Below, one piece after another: positions 38,601 through 53,330 of a stretch of 64,000 nucleotides of DNA. Both the position numbers and the translations under genes were made by a program. Origin of the DNA: Megachile rotundata (Eukaryota > Arthropoda > Insecta > Hymenoptera > Megachilidae); NCBI RefSeq assembly GCF_050947335.1, contig NW_027473315.1, forward strand, positions 62,001-126,000, in the 5' to 3' direction. How positions within the stretch are numbered: position 1 is the stretch's first letter; each line of letters begins with the position of its first letter. The notes beneath the pieces were generated by a model. That model was not told the origin of the DNA. It saw only the letters and a list, made by a program, of their open reading frames with translations, and did not search any database.

Positions 38601-39531
38601 TGATTGTATGATTGTGATTGTATGATTGTGATTGTATCATTGTTTTTGTATGATTGTGATTGTATGATTGCGATTGTGTGATTGTGATTGTATGATTGTG
38701 ATTGTATGATTGTGATTGTATGATTGGGATGGTATGATTGTGATTGTATGATTGTGATTGTATGATTGTGATTGCATGATTGTGATTGTATGATTGTGAT
38801 TGTATAATTGTGATTGTATGATTGTGATTGCATGATTGTGATTGAATGATTGTGATTGTATGATTGTGATTGTACGATTGTGATTGTATGATTGCGATAG
38901 TATGATTGTGATTGTATGATTGTGTTTGTATGATTGTGATTGTATTATTGTGATTGTATGATTGTGATTGTATGATTGCGATTGTATGATTGAGATTGTA
39001 TGATTGTGATTGTATTATTGTGATTGTATGATTGTGATTGTACGATTGTGATTGTATGATTGTGAATGTATGATTGTGATTGTATGATTGTGATTGTGTG
39101 ATTGTGATTGTATGATTGTTTTTGTATGATTGTGATTGTATAGTAGTAATTGTATGATTGTCTTCGTATGATTATGATCGTATGATTGTGATTGTATGAT
39201 TGTGATTGTATGATTGTGATTGTATGATTGTGATTGTATGATTTGAATTGTATGATTGCGATTGTATCAGTGCTTTTGTATGATTGTGATTGTATGATTG
39301 TGATTGTATGATTGTGATTGCATGATTGTGATTGAATGATTGTGATTGTATGATTGTGATTGTATGATTGTGATTGTACGATTGTGATTGTATGATTGCG
39401 ATAGTATGATTGTGATTGTATGATTGTGTTTGTATGATTGTGATTGTATGATTGTGATTGTATGATTGTGATTGTATGATTGTGATTGTATGATTGTGAT
39501 TGTATGATTGTGATTGTATGATTGTGATTGT

Positions 39532-39811
39532 AAGATGGCGCGTGTATGATTGAGATTGTACGATTGTGATTGTATGATTGTGATCATATGGTTCTGATTG
39601 TTCGATTGCGATTGTACGATTGTGATTACATGATTGTGATTGCATGATTGTTTTTGTATGATTGTGATTCTATGATTGTGATTTTATGATTGTGCCTGTA
39701 TGACTGTGATGGTATGATTGTGATTGTATGATTGCGATTGTATGATTGCAATTTTATGAGTGTGATTATATGATTATTATTGTATGACTGTGATTGTATG
39801 ATTGTGATTGT
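39532..39811 (+). repeat. Zeta module, full head and right extension
   Basis: All zeta units from AAGATGGCGCG to GTGCCTGT, then ATGACTG, GATGGT, GCAATTTT, ATGAGTG, GATTAT and ATGATTATTATTG units. The last has ATTATTATTG, where other copies have ATTATGATTG. The P' counterpart starts at 51,965 and lacks the GATTCT unit. Confidence 0.88.
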
Positions 39812-40707
39812 ATGATTGTTTTTGTATGATTGTGATTGTATGATTGTGATTGTATGATTGTGATTGCATGATTGTGATTGTACGATTGTGATTGTATGAT
39901 TGCGATAGTATGATTGTGATTGTATAATTGTGATTATATGATTGTGATTGTATGATTGTGATTGTATGATTGTGAATGTATGATTGTGATTGTATGATTG
40001 TGATTGTATGATTGTGATTGTATGATTGTTTTTGTATGATTGTGATTGTATGGTAGTAATTGTATGATTGTGATTGTATGATTGTGATTGTATGATTGTG
40101 ATTGTATGATTGTGATTGTATGATTGCGATTGTATGATTGAGATTGTATGATTGTGATTGTATTATTGTGATTGTATGATTGTGATTGTATGATTGTGAT
40201 TGTATGATTGTGAATGTATGATTGTGATTGTATGATTGTGATTGTATGATTGTGATTGTATGATTGTTTTTGTATGATTGTGATTGTATAGTAGTAATTG
40301 TATGATTGTCATCGTATGATTGTGATTGTATGATTGCTTTTGTATGATTGTGATTGTATAGTAGTAATTGTATGATTGTCATCGTATGATTGTGATTGTA
40401 TGATTGCTTTTGTATGATTGTGATTGTATAGTAGTAATTGTATGATTGTCTTCGTATGATTGTGATCGTATGATTGTGATTGTATGATTGTGATTGTATG
40501 TTTGTGATTGTATGATTGTGATTGTATCATTGTGATTGTTTGATTGTGATCATATGATTGTGATTGTATGATTGTGATTGTATGATTGTGAATGTATGAT
40601 TGTGATTGTATGATTGTGATTGTATGATTGTTTTTGTGTGATTGTGATTGTATAGTAGTAATTGTAGGATTGTCATCGTATGATTGTGATTGTATAGTAG
40701 TAACTGT

Positions 40708-40722
40708 AGGGATTGTCTTCGT
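40708..40722 (+). repeat. 15-bp unit with AGGG
   Basis: The unit is AGGGATTGTCTTCGT, a TCTTCG alpha unit with an extra G, preceded by a TAGTAGTAACTG unit. Its copy is at 53,155-53,169 in block P'. Here the alpha pair is also compressed: the TCATCG part and the TAGTAGTAACTG part are only two units apart and the second TTTTTGT unit is missing. Confidence 0.93.
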
Positions 40723-41422
40723 ATGATTGTGGTTGTATGATTGTGATTGTATCATTGCGATAGTATGATTGTGATTGTATGATTGTGATTGTATGATTGT
40801 GATTGTATGGTTGCGATAGTATGATTGGGATTGTGTGATTGTGATTGTATGATTGTGATTGTATGATTGAGATTGCATGATTGTGATTGTATTATTGTGA
40901 TTGTATGATTGTGATTGTATGATTGTGATTGTATGTTTGTGAATGTATGACTGTGATTGTATGATTGTGAATGTGTGATTGTGATTGTATGATTGTTTTT
41001 GTATGATTGTGATTGTATAGTAGTAATTGTATGATTGTCATCGTATGATTGTGTTTGTATGATTGTTTTTGTATGATTGTGATTGTATAGTAGTAATTGT
41101 ATGATTGTCTTCGTATGATTGTGATCGTATGATTGTGATTGTATGATTGTGATTGCATGATTGTGATTGTATCATTGTTTTTGTATGATTGTGATTGTAT
41201 GATTGCGATTGTGTGATTGTGATTGCATGATTGTGATTGAATGATTGTGATTGTATGATTGTGATTGTATGATTGTGATTGTACGATTGTGATTGTACGA
41301 TTGCGATAGTATGATTGTGATTGTATGATTGTGATTGTATGATTGTGATTGTATGATTGTGATTGTATGACTGTGATTGTATGATTGTGATTGTATGATT
41401 GTGATTGTATGATTGTGATTGT

Positions 41423-41690
41423 AAGATGGCGCGTGTATGATTGAGATTGTATGATTGTGATTGTATGATTGTGATCATATGGTTCTGATTGTTCGATTGC
41501 GATTGTACGATTGTGATTACATGATTGTGATTGCATGATTGTTTTTGTATGATTGTGATTCTATGATTGTGATTTTATGATTGTGCCTGTATGACTGTGA
41601 TGGTATGATTGTGATTGTATGATTGCGATTGTATGAGTGCAATTTTATGAGTGTGATTATATGATTATGATTGTATGACTGTGATTGTAT
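41423..41690 (+). repeat. Zeta module, full head and right extension (Q)
   Basis: Complete from AAGATGGCGCG to ATGACTG. In this copy and its duplicate the GCAATTTT unit begins ATGAGTGCAATTTT, a further private change shared only between the two Q copies. Confidence 0.88.
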
Positions 41691-42934
41691 GATTGTGATT
41701 GTATGATTGTTTTTGTATGATTGTGATTGTATGATTGTGATTGTATGATTGTGATTGCATGATTGTGATTGTACGATTGTGATTGTATGATTGCGATAGT
41801 ATGATTGTGATTGTATAATTGTGATTATATGATTGTGATTGTATGATTGTGATTGTATGATTGTGAATGTATGATTGTGATTGTATGATTGTGATTGTAT
41901 GATTGTGATTGTATGATTGTTTTTGTATGATTGTGATTGTATAGTAGTAATTGTATGATTGTCATCGTATGATTGTGATTGTATGATTGTTTTCGTATGA
42001 TTGTGATTGTATAGTAGTAATTGTATGATTGTCTTCGTATGATTGTGATTGTATGATTGTTTTCGTATGATTGTGATTGTATAGTAGTAATTGTATGATT
42101 GTCTTCGTATGATTGTGATCGTATGATTGTGATTGTATGATTGTGATTGTATGATTGTGATTGCATGATTGTGATTGAATGATTGTGATTGTATGATTGT
42201 GATTGTATGATTGTGATTGTACGATTGTGATTGTATGATTGCGATAGTATGATTGTGATTGTATGATTGTAATTGTATCATTGCGATAGTATGATTGTGA
42301 TTGTATGATTGTGATTGTATGATTGTGATTGTATGATTGCGATAGTGTGATTGGGATTGTGTGATTGTGATTGTATGATTGTGATTGTATGATTGAGATT
42401 GCATGATTGTGATTGTATTATTGTGATTGTATGATTGTGATTGTATGATTGTGAATGTATGACTGTGATTGTATGATTGTGAATGTGTGATTGTGATTGT
42501 ATGATTGCGATTGTGTGATTGTGATTGAATGATTGTGATTGTATGATTGTGATTGTATGATTGGGATGGTATGATTGTGATTGTATGATTGTGATTGTAT
42601 GATTGTGATTGCATGTTTGTGATTGTATGATTGTGATTGTATGATTGTGATTGTATGATTGTGATTGCATGATTGTGATTGAATGATTGTGATTGTATGA
42701 TTGTGATTGTACGATTGTGATTGTATGATTGCGATATTATGATTGTGATTGTATGATTGTGTTTGTATGATTGCGATTGTATGATTGTGATTGTATGATT
42801 GCGGTTGTATGATTGAGATTGTATGATTGTGATTGTACTATTGTGATTGTATGATTGTGATTGTATGATTGTGATTGTACGATTGTGAATGTATGATTGT
42901 GATTGTATGATTGTGATTGTATGATTGTGATTGT

Positions 42935-43158
42935 ATGATTGTGATCATATGGTTCTGATTGTTCGATTGCGATTGTACGATTGTGATTACATGATTGTGA
43001 TTGCATGATTGTTTTTGTATGATTGTGATTCTATGATTGTGATTTTATGATTGTGCCTGTATGATTGTGATGGTATGATTGTGATTGTATGATTGCGATT
43101 GTATGATTGCAATTTTATGAGTGTGATTATATGATTATGATTGTATGACTGTGATTGT
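42935..43158 (+). repeat. Zeta module, headless (Q)
   Basis: It starts at the GATCAT unit and runs to the right extension. It has duplicates at 46,099 (offset 3,164) and 56,852 (offset 13,917). Confidence 0.88.
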
Positions 43159-44586
43159 ATGATTGTGATTGTATGATTGTTTTTGTATGATTGTGATTGT
43201 ATGATTGTGATTGTATGATTGTGATTGCATGATTGTGATTGAATGATTGTGATTGTATGATTGTGATTGTACGATTGTGATTGTATGATTGCGATAGTAT
43301 GATTGTGATTCTATGATTGTGATTGTATGATTGTGAATGTATGATTGTGATTGTATGATTGTGATTGTATGATTGTGATTGTATAATTGTTTTTGTATGA
43401 TTGTGATTGTATAGTAGTAATTGTATGATTGTCATCGTATGATTGTGATTGTATGATTGTTTTCGTATGATTGTGATTGTATAGTAGTAATTGTATGATT
43501 GTCTTCGTATGATTGTGATCGTATGATTGTGATTGTATGATTGTGATTGTATGATTGTGATTGTATGATTTGAATTGTATGATTTGAATTGTATGATTGC
43601 GATTGTATCATTGTTTGTGTATGATTGTGATTGTATGATTGTGATTGTATGATTGTGATTGTATGATTGTGATTGTATGATTGTGATTGTATGATTGTGA
43701 TTGTATGATTGTGATTGTATGATTGTGATTGTATGATTGAGATTGTATGATTGTGATTGTATTATTGTGATTGTATGATTGTGATTGTATGATTGTGATT
43801 GTATGATTGTGATTGTATGATTGTGAATGTATGATTGTGATTGTATGATTGTGATTGTATGATTGTGATTGTATTATTGTGATTGTATGATTGTGATTGT
43901 ATGACTGTGATTGTATGATTGTGCTTGTATCATTGTTTTTGTATGATTGTGATTGTATGATTGCGATTGTGTGATTGTGATTGTATGATTGGGATGGTAT
44001 GATTGTGATTGTATGATTGTGATTGCATGATTGTGATTGTATGATTGAGATTGTATGATTGTGATTGTATTATTGTGATTGTATGATTGTGAATGTATGA
44101 TTGTGATTGTATGATTGTGATTGTATGACTGTGATTGTATGATTGTTTTTGTATGATTGTGATTGTATAGTAGTAATTGTATGATTGTCTTCGTATGATT
44201 GTGATCGTATGATTGTGATTGTATGATTGTGATTGTATGATTGTGATTGTATCATTGTTTTTGTATGATTGTGATTGTATGATTGCGATTGTGTGATTGT
44301 GATTGTATGATTGGGATGGTATGATTGTGATTGTATGATTGTGATTGTATGATTGTGATTGTATGATTGTGATTGCATGATTGTGATTGCATGATTGTGA
44401 TTGTATCAATGTTTTTGTATGATTGTGATTGTATGATTGCGATTGTGTGATTGTGTTTGTATGATTGTGATTGTATGATTGTAATTGTATGATTGAGATT
44501 GTATGATTGTTATTGTATTATTGTGATTGTATGATTGTGATTGTATGATTGTGATTGTATGATTGTGATTGTATGATTGTGATTGT

Positions 44587-44854
44587 AAGATGGCGCGTGT
44601 ATGATTGAGATTGTATGATTGTGATTGTATGATTGTGATCATATGGTTCTGATTGTTCGATTGCGATTGTACGATTGTGATTACATGATTGTGATTGCAT
44701 GATTGTTTTTGTATGATTGTGATTCTATGATTGTGATTTTATGATTGTGCCTGTATGACTGTGATGGTATGATTGTGATTGTATGATTGCGATTGTATGA
44801 GTGCAATTTTATGAGTGTGATTATATGATTATGATTGTATGACTGTGATTGTAT
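44587..44854 (+). repeat. Zeta module, full head and right extension (Q')
   Basis: Exact counterpart of 41,423 at offset 3,164, including the ATGAGTGCAATTTT unit. Confidence 0.88.
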
Positions 44855-46098
44855 GATTGTGATTGTATGATTGTTTTTGTATGATTGTGATTGTATGATT
44901 GTGATTGTATGATTGTGATTGCATGATTGTGATTGTACGATTGTGATTGTATGATTGCGATAGTATGATTGTGATTGTATAATTGTGATTATATGATTGT
45001 GATTGTATGATTGTGATTGTATGATTGTGAATGTATGATTGTGATTGTATGATTGTGATTGTATGATTGTGATTGTATGATTGTTTTTGTATGATTGTGA
45101 TTGTATAGTAGTAATTGTATGATTGTCATCGTATGATTGTGATTGTATGATTGTTTTCGTATGATTGTGATTGTATAGTAGTAATTGTATGATTGTCTTC
45201 GTATGATTGTGATTGTATGATTGTTTTCGTATGATTGTGATTGTATAGTAGTAATTGTATGATTGTCTTCGTATGATTGTGATCGTATGATTGTGATTGT
45301 ATGATTGTGATTGTATGATTGTGATTGCATGATTGTGATTGAATGATTGTGATTGTATGATTGTGATTGTATGATTGTGATTGTACGATTGTGATTGTAT
45401 GATTGCGATAGTATGATTGTGATTGTATGATTGTAATTGTATCATTGCGATAGTATGATTGTGATTGTATGATTGTGATTGTATGATTGTGATTGTATGA
45501 TTGCGATAGTGTGATTGGGATTGTGTGATTGTGATTGTATGATTGTGATTGTATGATTGAGATTGCATGATTGTGATTGTATTATTGTGATTGTATGATT
45601 GTGATTGTATGATTGTGAATGTATGACTGTGATTGTATGATTGTGAATGTGTGATTGTGATTGTATGATTGCGATTGTGTGATTGTGATTGAATGATTGT
45701 GATTGTATGATTGTGATTGTATGATTGGGATGGTATGATTGTGATTGTATGATTGTGATTGTATGATTGTGATTGCATGTTTGTGATTGTATGATTGTGA
45801 TTGTATGATTGTGATTGTATGATTGTGATTGCATGATTGTGATTGAATGATTGTGATTGTATGATTGTGATTGTACGATTGTGATTGTATGATTGCGATA
45901 TTATGATTGTGATTGTATGATTGTGTTTGTATGATTGCGATTGTATGATTGTGATTGTATGATTGCGGTTGTATGATTGAGATTGTATGATTGTGATTGT
46001 ACTATTGTGATTGTATGATTGTGATTGTATGATTGTGATTGTACGATTGTGAATGTATGATTGTGATTGTATGATTGTGATTGTATGATTGTGATTGT

Positions 46099-46322
46099 AT
46101 GATTGTGATCATATGGTTCTGATTGTTCGATTGCGATTGTACGATTGTGATTACATGATTGTGATTGCATGATTGTTTTTGTATGATTGTGATTCTATGA
46201 TTGTGATTTTATGATTGTGCCTGTATGATTGTGATGGTATGATTGTGATTGTATGATTGCGATTGTATGATTGCAATTTTATGAGTGTGATTATATGATT
46301 ATGATTGTATGACTGTGATTGT
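46099..46322 (+). repeat. Zeta module, headless (Q')
   Basis: Counterpart of 42,935 at offset 3,164. Confidence 0.88.
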
Positions 46323-49300
46323 ATGATTGTGATTGTATGATTGTTTTTGTATGATTGTGATTGTATGATTGTGATTGTATGATTGTGATTGCATGATTGT
46401 GATTGAATGATTGTGATTGTATGATTGTGATTGTACGATTGTGATTGTATGATTGCGATAGTATGATTGTGATTCTATGATTGTGATTGTATGATTGTGA
46501 ATGTATGATTGTGATTGTATGATTGTGATTGTATGATTGTGATTGTATAATTGTTTTTGTATGATTGTGATTGTATAGTAGTAATTGTATGATTGTCATC
46601 GTATGATTGTGATTGTATGATTGTTTTCGTATGATTGTGATTGTATAGTAGTAATTGTATGATTGTCTTCGTATGATTGTGATCGTATGATTGTGATTGT
46701 ATGATTGTGATTGTATGATTGTGATTGTATGATTTGAATTGTATGATTTGAATTGTATGATTGCGATTGTATCATTGTTTGTGTATGATTGTGATTGTAT
46801 GATTGTGATTGTATGATTGTGATTGTATGATTGTGATTGTATGATTGTGATTGTATGATTGTGATTGTATGATTGTGATTGTATGATTGTGATTGTATGA
46901 TTGAGATTGTATGATTGTGATTGTATTATTGTGATTGTATGATTGTGATTGTATGATTGTGATTGTATGATTGTGATTGTATGATTGTGAATGTATGATT
47001 GTGATTGTATGATTGTGATTGTATGATTGTGATTGTATTATTGTGATTGTATGATTGTGATTGTATGACTGTGATTGTATGATTGTGCTTGTATCATTGT
47101 TTTTGTATGATTGTGATTGTATGATTGCGATTGTGTGATTGTGATTGTATGATTGGGATGGTATGATTGTGATTGTATGATTGTGATTGCATGATTGTGA
47201 TTGTATGATTGAGATTGTATGATTGTGATTGTATTATTGTGATTGTATGATTGTGAATGTATGATTGTGATTGTATGATTGTGATTGTATGACTGTGATT
47301 GTATGATTGTTTTTGTATGATTGTGATTGTATAGTAGTAATTGTATGATTGTCTTCGTATGATTGTGATCGTATGATTGTGATTGTATGATTGTGATTGT
47401 ATGATTGTGATTGTATCATTGTTTTTGTATGATTGTGATTGTATGATTGTGATTGTATGATTGAGATTGAATGATTGTGATTGTATGATTGTGATTGTAT
47501 GATTGTGAATGTATGATTGTGATTGTATGATTGTGATTGTATGATTGTGATTGTATGATTGTTTTTGTATGATTGTGATTGTATAGTAGTAATTGTATGA
47601 TTGTCATCGTATGATTGTGATTGTATGATTGTTTTCGTATGATTGTGATTGTATAGTAGTAATTGTATGATTGTCTTCGTATGATTGTGATCGTATGATT
47701 GTGATTGTATGATTGTGATTGTATGATTGTGATTGTATGATTTGAATTGTACGATTTGAATTGTATGATTGCGATCGTATCATTGTTTGTGTATGATTGT
47801 GATTGTATGATTGTGATTGTATGATTGTGATTGTATGATTGTGATTGTATGATTGTGTTTGTATGATTGTGATTGTATGATTGTGATTGTATGATTGTGA
47901 TTGTATGATTGCGATTGTATGATTGAGATTGTATGATTGTGATTGTATTATTGTGATTGTATGATTGTGATTGTATGATTGTGATTGTATGATTGTGTTT
48001 GTATGATTGTGATTGTATGATTGTGATTGTATGATTATGATTGTATGATTGCGATTGTATGATTGAGATTGTATGATTGTGATTGTATTATTGTGATTGT
48101 ATGATTGTGATTGTATGATTGTGAATGTATGATTGTGATTGTATGATTGTGATTGTATGATTGTGATTGTATGATTGTTTTTGTATGATTGTGATTGTAT
48201 AGTAGTAATTGTATGATTGTCATCGTATGATTGTGATTGTATGATTGCTTTTGTATGATTGTGATTGTATAGTAGTAATTGTATGATTGTCTTCGTATGA
48301 TTGTGATCGTATGATTGTGATTGTATGATTGTGATTGTATGATTGTGATTGTATGATTGTGATTGTATGATTGTGATTGTATGATTGTGATTGTATGTTT
48401 GTGAATGTATGACTGTGATTGTATGATTGTGAATGTGTGATTGTGATTGTATGATTGTTTTTGTATGATTGTGATTGTATAGTAGTAATTGTATGATTGT
48501 CATCGTATGATTGTGTTTGTATGATTGTTTTTGTATGATTGTGATTGTATAGTAGTAATTGTATGATTGTCTTCGTATGATTGTGATCGTATGATTGTGA
48601 TTGTATGATTGTGATTGCATGATTGTGATTGTATCATTGTTTTTGTATGATTGTGATTGTATGATTGCGATTGTGTGATTGTGATTGTATGATTGTGATT
48701 GTATGATTGTGATTGTATGATTGAGATTGTATGATTGTGATTGTATTATTGTGATTGTATGATTGTGATTGTATGATTGTGATTGTATGATTGTGAATGT
48801 ATGATTGTGATTGTATGATTGTGATTGTATTACTGTGATTGTATGATTGTTTTTGTATGACTGTGATTGTATAGTAGCAATTGTATGATTGTCTTCGTAT
48901 GATTGTGATCGTATGATTGTGATTGTATGATTGTGATTGTATGATTGTGATGGTATGATTGTGATTGTATCATTGTTTTTGTATAATTGTGATTGTATGA
49001 TTGCGATTGTGTGATTGTGATTGTATGATTGGGATGGTATGATTGTGATTGTATGATTGTGATTGTATGATTGTGATTGCATGATTGTGATTGTATGATT
49101 GTGATTGTATGATTGTGATTGTATGATTGTGATTGCATGATTGTGATTGAATGATTGTGATTGTATGATTCTGATTGTACGATTGTGATTGTATGATTGC
49201 GATAGTATGATTGTGATGGTATGATTGTGTTTGTATGATTGTGATTGTATGATTGTGATTGTATGATTGTGATTGTATGATTGCGATTGTATGATTGAGA

Positions 49301-51964
49301 TTGTATGATTGTGATTGTATTATTGTGATTGTATGATTGTGATTGTATGATTGTGATTGTATGATTGTGAATGTATGATTGTGAATGTATGATTGTGATT
49401 GTATGATTGTGCTTGTATGATTGTTTTTGTGTGATTGTGATTGTATAGTAGTAATTGTAGGATTGTCATCGTATGATTGTGATTGTATGATTGTTTTTGT
49501 ATGATTGTGATTGTATAGTAGTAACTGTATGATTGTCTTCGTATGATTGTGGTTGTATGATTGTGATTGTATCATTGCGATAGTATGATTGTGATTGTAT
49601 GATTGTGATTGTATGATTGTGATTGTATGATTGCGATAGTATGATTGGGATTGTGTGATTGTGATTGTATGATTGTGATTGTATGATTGAGATTGCATGA
49701 TTGTGATTGTATTATTGTGATTGTATGATTGTGATTGTATGATTGTGATTGTATGTTTGTGAATGTATGACTGTGATTGTATGATTGTGAATGTGTGATT
49801 GTGATTGTATGATTGTTTTTGTATGATTGTGATTGTATAGTAGTAATTGTATGATTGTCATCGCATGATTGTGTTTGTATGATTGTTTTTGTATGATTGT
49901 GATTGTATGGTAGTAATTGTATGATTGTCTTCGTATGATTGTGATCGTATGATTGTGATTGTATGATTGTGATTGCATGATTGTGATTGTATCATTGTTT
50001 TTGTATGATTGTGATTGTATGATTGCGATTGTGTGATTGTGATTGTATGATTGGGATGGTATGATTGTGATTGTATGATTGTGATTGTATGATTGTGATT
50101 ACATGATTGTGATTGTATGATTGTGATTGTATGATTGTGATTGTATGATTGTGATTGCATGATTGTGATTGAATGATTGTGATTGTATGATTGTGATTGT
50201 ATGATTGTGATTGCATGATTGTGATTGTATGATTGTGATTGTATGATTGTGATTGCATGATTGTGATTGTATGATTGTGATTGTATGATTGTGACTGTAT
50301 GATTGTGATTGTATGATTGAGATTGAATGATTGTGATTGTATGATTGTGATTGTATGATTGTGAATGTATGATTGTGATTGTATGATTGTGATTGTATGA
50401 TTGTGATTGTATGATTGTTTTTGTATGATTGTGATTGTATAGTAGTAATTGTATGATTGTCATCGTATGATTGTGATTGTATGATTGCTTTTGTATTATT
50501 GTGATTGTATAGTAGTAATTGTATGATTGTCTTCGTATGATTGTGATCGTATGATTGTGATTGTATGATTGTGATTGTATGATTGTGATTGTATGATTGT
50601 GATTGTATCATTGTGATTGTTTGATTGTGATCATATGATTGTGATTGTATGATTGTGATTGTATGATTGTGAATGTATGATTGTGATTGTATGATTGTGA
50701 ATGTATGATTGTGATTGTATGATTGTGATTGTATGATTGTGATTGCATGATTGTGATTGAATGATTGTGATTGTATGATTGTGATTGTACGATTGTGATT
50801 GTATGATTGCGATATTATGATTGTGATTGTATGAATGTGTTTGTATGATTGTGATTGTATTATTGTGATTGTATGATTGTGATTGTATGATTGCGATTGT
50901 GTGATTGTGATTGTATGATTGTGATTGTATGATTGTGATGATATGATTGGGATGGTATGATTGTGATTGTATGATTGTGATTGTATGATTGTGATTGCAT
51001 GATTGGGATGGTACGATTGTGATTGTATGATTCTGATTGTATGATTGTGATTGTATGATTGTGATTGTATGATTGTGATTGTATCATTGTTTTTGTATGA
51101 TTGTGATTGTATGATTGCGATTGTGTGATTGTGATTGTATGATTGTGATTGTATGATTGTGATTGTATGATTGGGATGGTATGATTGTGATTGTATGATT
51201 GTGATTGTATGATTGTGATTGCATGATTGTGATTGTATGATTGTGATTGTATAATTGTGATTGTATGATTGTGATTGCATGATTGTGATTGAATGATTGT
51301 GATTGTATGATTGTGATTGTACGATTGTGATTGTATGATTGCGATAGTATGATTGTGATTGTATGATTGTGTTTGTATGATTGTGATTGTATTATTGTGA
51401 TTGTATGATTGTGATTGTATGATTGCGATTGTATGATTGAGATTGTATGATTGTGATTGTATTATTGTGATTGTATGATTGTGATTGTATGATTGTGATT
51501 GTATGATTGTGAATGTATGATTGTGATTGTATGATTGTGATTGTGTGATTGTGATTGTATGATTGTTTTTGTATGATTGTGATTGTATAGTAGTAATTGT
51601 ATGATTGTCTTCGTATGATTATGATCGTATGATTGTGATTGTATGATTGTGATTGTATGATTGTGATTGTATGATTTGAATTGTATGATTGCGATTGTAT
51701 CAGTGCTTTTGTATGATTGTGATTGTATGATTGTGATTGTATGATTGTGATTGCATGATTGTGATTGAATGATTGTGATTGTATGATTGTGATTGTATGA
51801 TTGTGATTGTACGATTGTGATTGTATGATTGCGATAGTATGATTGTGATTGTATGATTGTGATTGTATGATTGTGATTGTATGATTGTGATTGTATGATT
51901 GTGATTGTATGATTGTGATTGTATGATTGTGATTGTATGATTGTGATTGTATGATTGTGATTGT

Positions 51965-52210
51965 AAGATGGCGCGTGTATGATTGAGATTGTACGATTGT
52001 GATTGTATGATTGTGATCATATGGTTCTGATTGTTCGATTGCGATTGTACGATTGTGATTACATGATTGTGATTGCATGATTGTTTTTGTATGATTGTGA
52101 TTTTATGATTGTGCCTGTATGACTGTGATGGTATGATTGTGATTGTATGATTGCGATTGTATGATTGCAATTTTATGAGTGTGATTATATGATTATGATT
52201 GTATGACTGT
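51965..52210 (+). repeat. Zeta module, full head and right extension (P')
   Basis: Counterpart of 39,532. The GATTCT unit present at 39,660 is absent, shortening this copy by exactly one unit. Confidence 0.87.
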
Positions 52211-53154
52211 GATTGTATGATTGTGATTGTATGATTGTTTTTGTATGATTGTGATTGTATGATTGTGATTGTATGATTGTGATTGCATGATTGTGATTGT
52301 ACGATTGTGATTGTATGATTGCGATAGTATGATTGTGATTGTATAATTGTGATTATATGATTGTGATTGTATGATTGTGATTGTATGATTGTGAATGTAT
52401 GATTGTGATTGTATGATTGTGATTGTATGATTGTGATTGTATGATTGTTTTTGTATGATTGTGATTGTATGGTAGTAATTGTATGATTGTGATTGTATGA
52501 TTGTGATTGTATGATTGTGATTGTATGATTGTGATTGTATGATTGTGATTGTATGATTGCGATTGTATGATTGAGATTGTATGATTGTGATTGTATTATT
52601 GTGATTGTATGATTGTGATTGTATGATTGTGATTGTATGATTGTGATTGTATGATTGTGAATGTATGATTGTGATTGTATGATTGTGATTGTATGATTGT
52701 GATTGTATGATTGTTTTTGTATGATTGTGATTGTATAGTAGTAATTGTATGATTGTCATCGTATGATTGTGATTGTATGATTGCTTTTGTATGATTGTGA
52801 TTGTATAGTAGTAATTGTATGATTGTCATCGTATGATTGTGATTGTATGATTGCTTTTGTATGATTGTGATTGTATAGTAGTAATTGTATGATTGTCTTC
52901 GTATGATTGTGATCGTATGATTGTGATTGTATGATTGTGATTGTATGTTTGTGATTGTATGATTGTGATTGTATCATTGTGATTGTTTGATTGTGATCAT
53001 ATGATTGTGATTGTATGATTGTGATTGTATGATTGTGAATGTATGATTGTGATTGTATGATTGTGATTGTATGATTGTTTTTGTGTGATTGTGATTGTAT
53101 AGTAGTAATTGTAGGATTGTCATCGTATGATTGTGATTGTATAGTAGTAACTGT

Positions 53155-53169
53155 AGGGATTGTCTTCGT
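53155..53169 (+). repeat. 15-bp unit with AGGG, second copy
   Basis: It is AGGGATTGTCTTCGT at offset 12,447 from 40,708. It is the last change of register in the window; units from 53,170 to 64,000 keep one phase. Confidence 0.93.
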
Positions 53170-53330
53170 ATGATTGTGGTTGTATGATTGTGATTGTATC
53201 ATTGCGATAGTATGATTGTGATTGTATGATTGTGATTGTATGATTGTGATTGTATGGTTGCGATAGTATGATTGGGATTGTGTGATTGTGATTGTATGAT
53301 TGTGATTGTATGATTGAGATTGTATGATTG

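Larger units (their letters stand above)
34645..41371 (+). repeat. Block P (partial copy at 47,428-53,330)
   Basis: It matches 47,428-53,330 at offset 12,783 bp on the left, 11,999 then 11,985 bp in the middle, and about 12,447 bp on the right. Each offset is one more than a multiple of 14, because the 15-bp unit at 40,708 lies between most paired positions. The offset changes correspond to about 784 bp present only here (roughly 35.2-36.0 kb, carrying a zeta module) and about 462 bp present only in the right copy (around 50.2-50.7 kb). Shared rare features include the GTACGATTTG form of delta (34,954 and 47,737), ATTACTG near 36,831 and 48,830, GTAGCAATTG near 36,875, and the AGGGATTG 15-bp unit. 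Confidence 0.8.
41372..44535 (+). repeat. Block Q, 3,164-bp tandem duplication, left copy
   Basis: A 226-unit block that recurs immediately to the right at offset 3,164. It holds a full zeta (41,423), a headless zeta (42,935), delta (43,565), two alpha cassettes repeated with their TCTTCG part (near 42,000 and 42,070), and GCGATATT at 42,735. No difference between the copies was noticed over 41,423-44,285. Confidence 0.87.
44536..47449 (+). repeat. Block Q', 3,164-bp tandem duplication, right copy
   Basis: It repeats Q from its first unit. It stops near 47,449, where Q has TGCGATTG and Q' has TGTGATTG, about 250 bp short of a full period. Block P' takes over from about 47,428. It contains zeta at 44,587 and 46,099 and delta at 46,729. 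Confidence 0.87.
47428..53330 (+). repeat. Block P', partial second copy of P
   Basis: It follows P from about 34,645 to about 40,883, where GAGATTGC in P becomes GAGATTGT here. Private substitutions include ATGAATGTGTTTG near 50,834. It lacks the zeta-bearing stretch of P at 35.2-36.0 kb and has about 462 bp extra near 50.2-50.7 kb, with an epsilon cassette at 50,607. The order P-Q-Q'-P' is most simply a tandem duplication of a unit of roughly 12.8 kb, with Q duplicated inside it. Confidence 0.8.
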
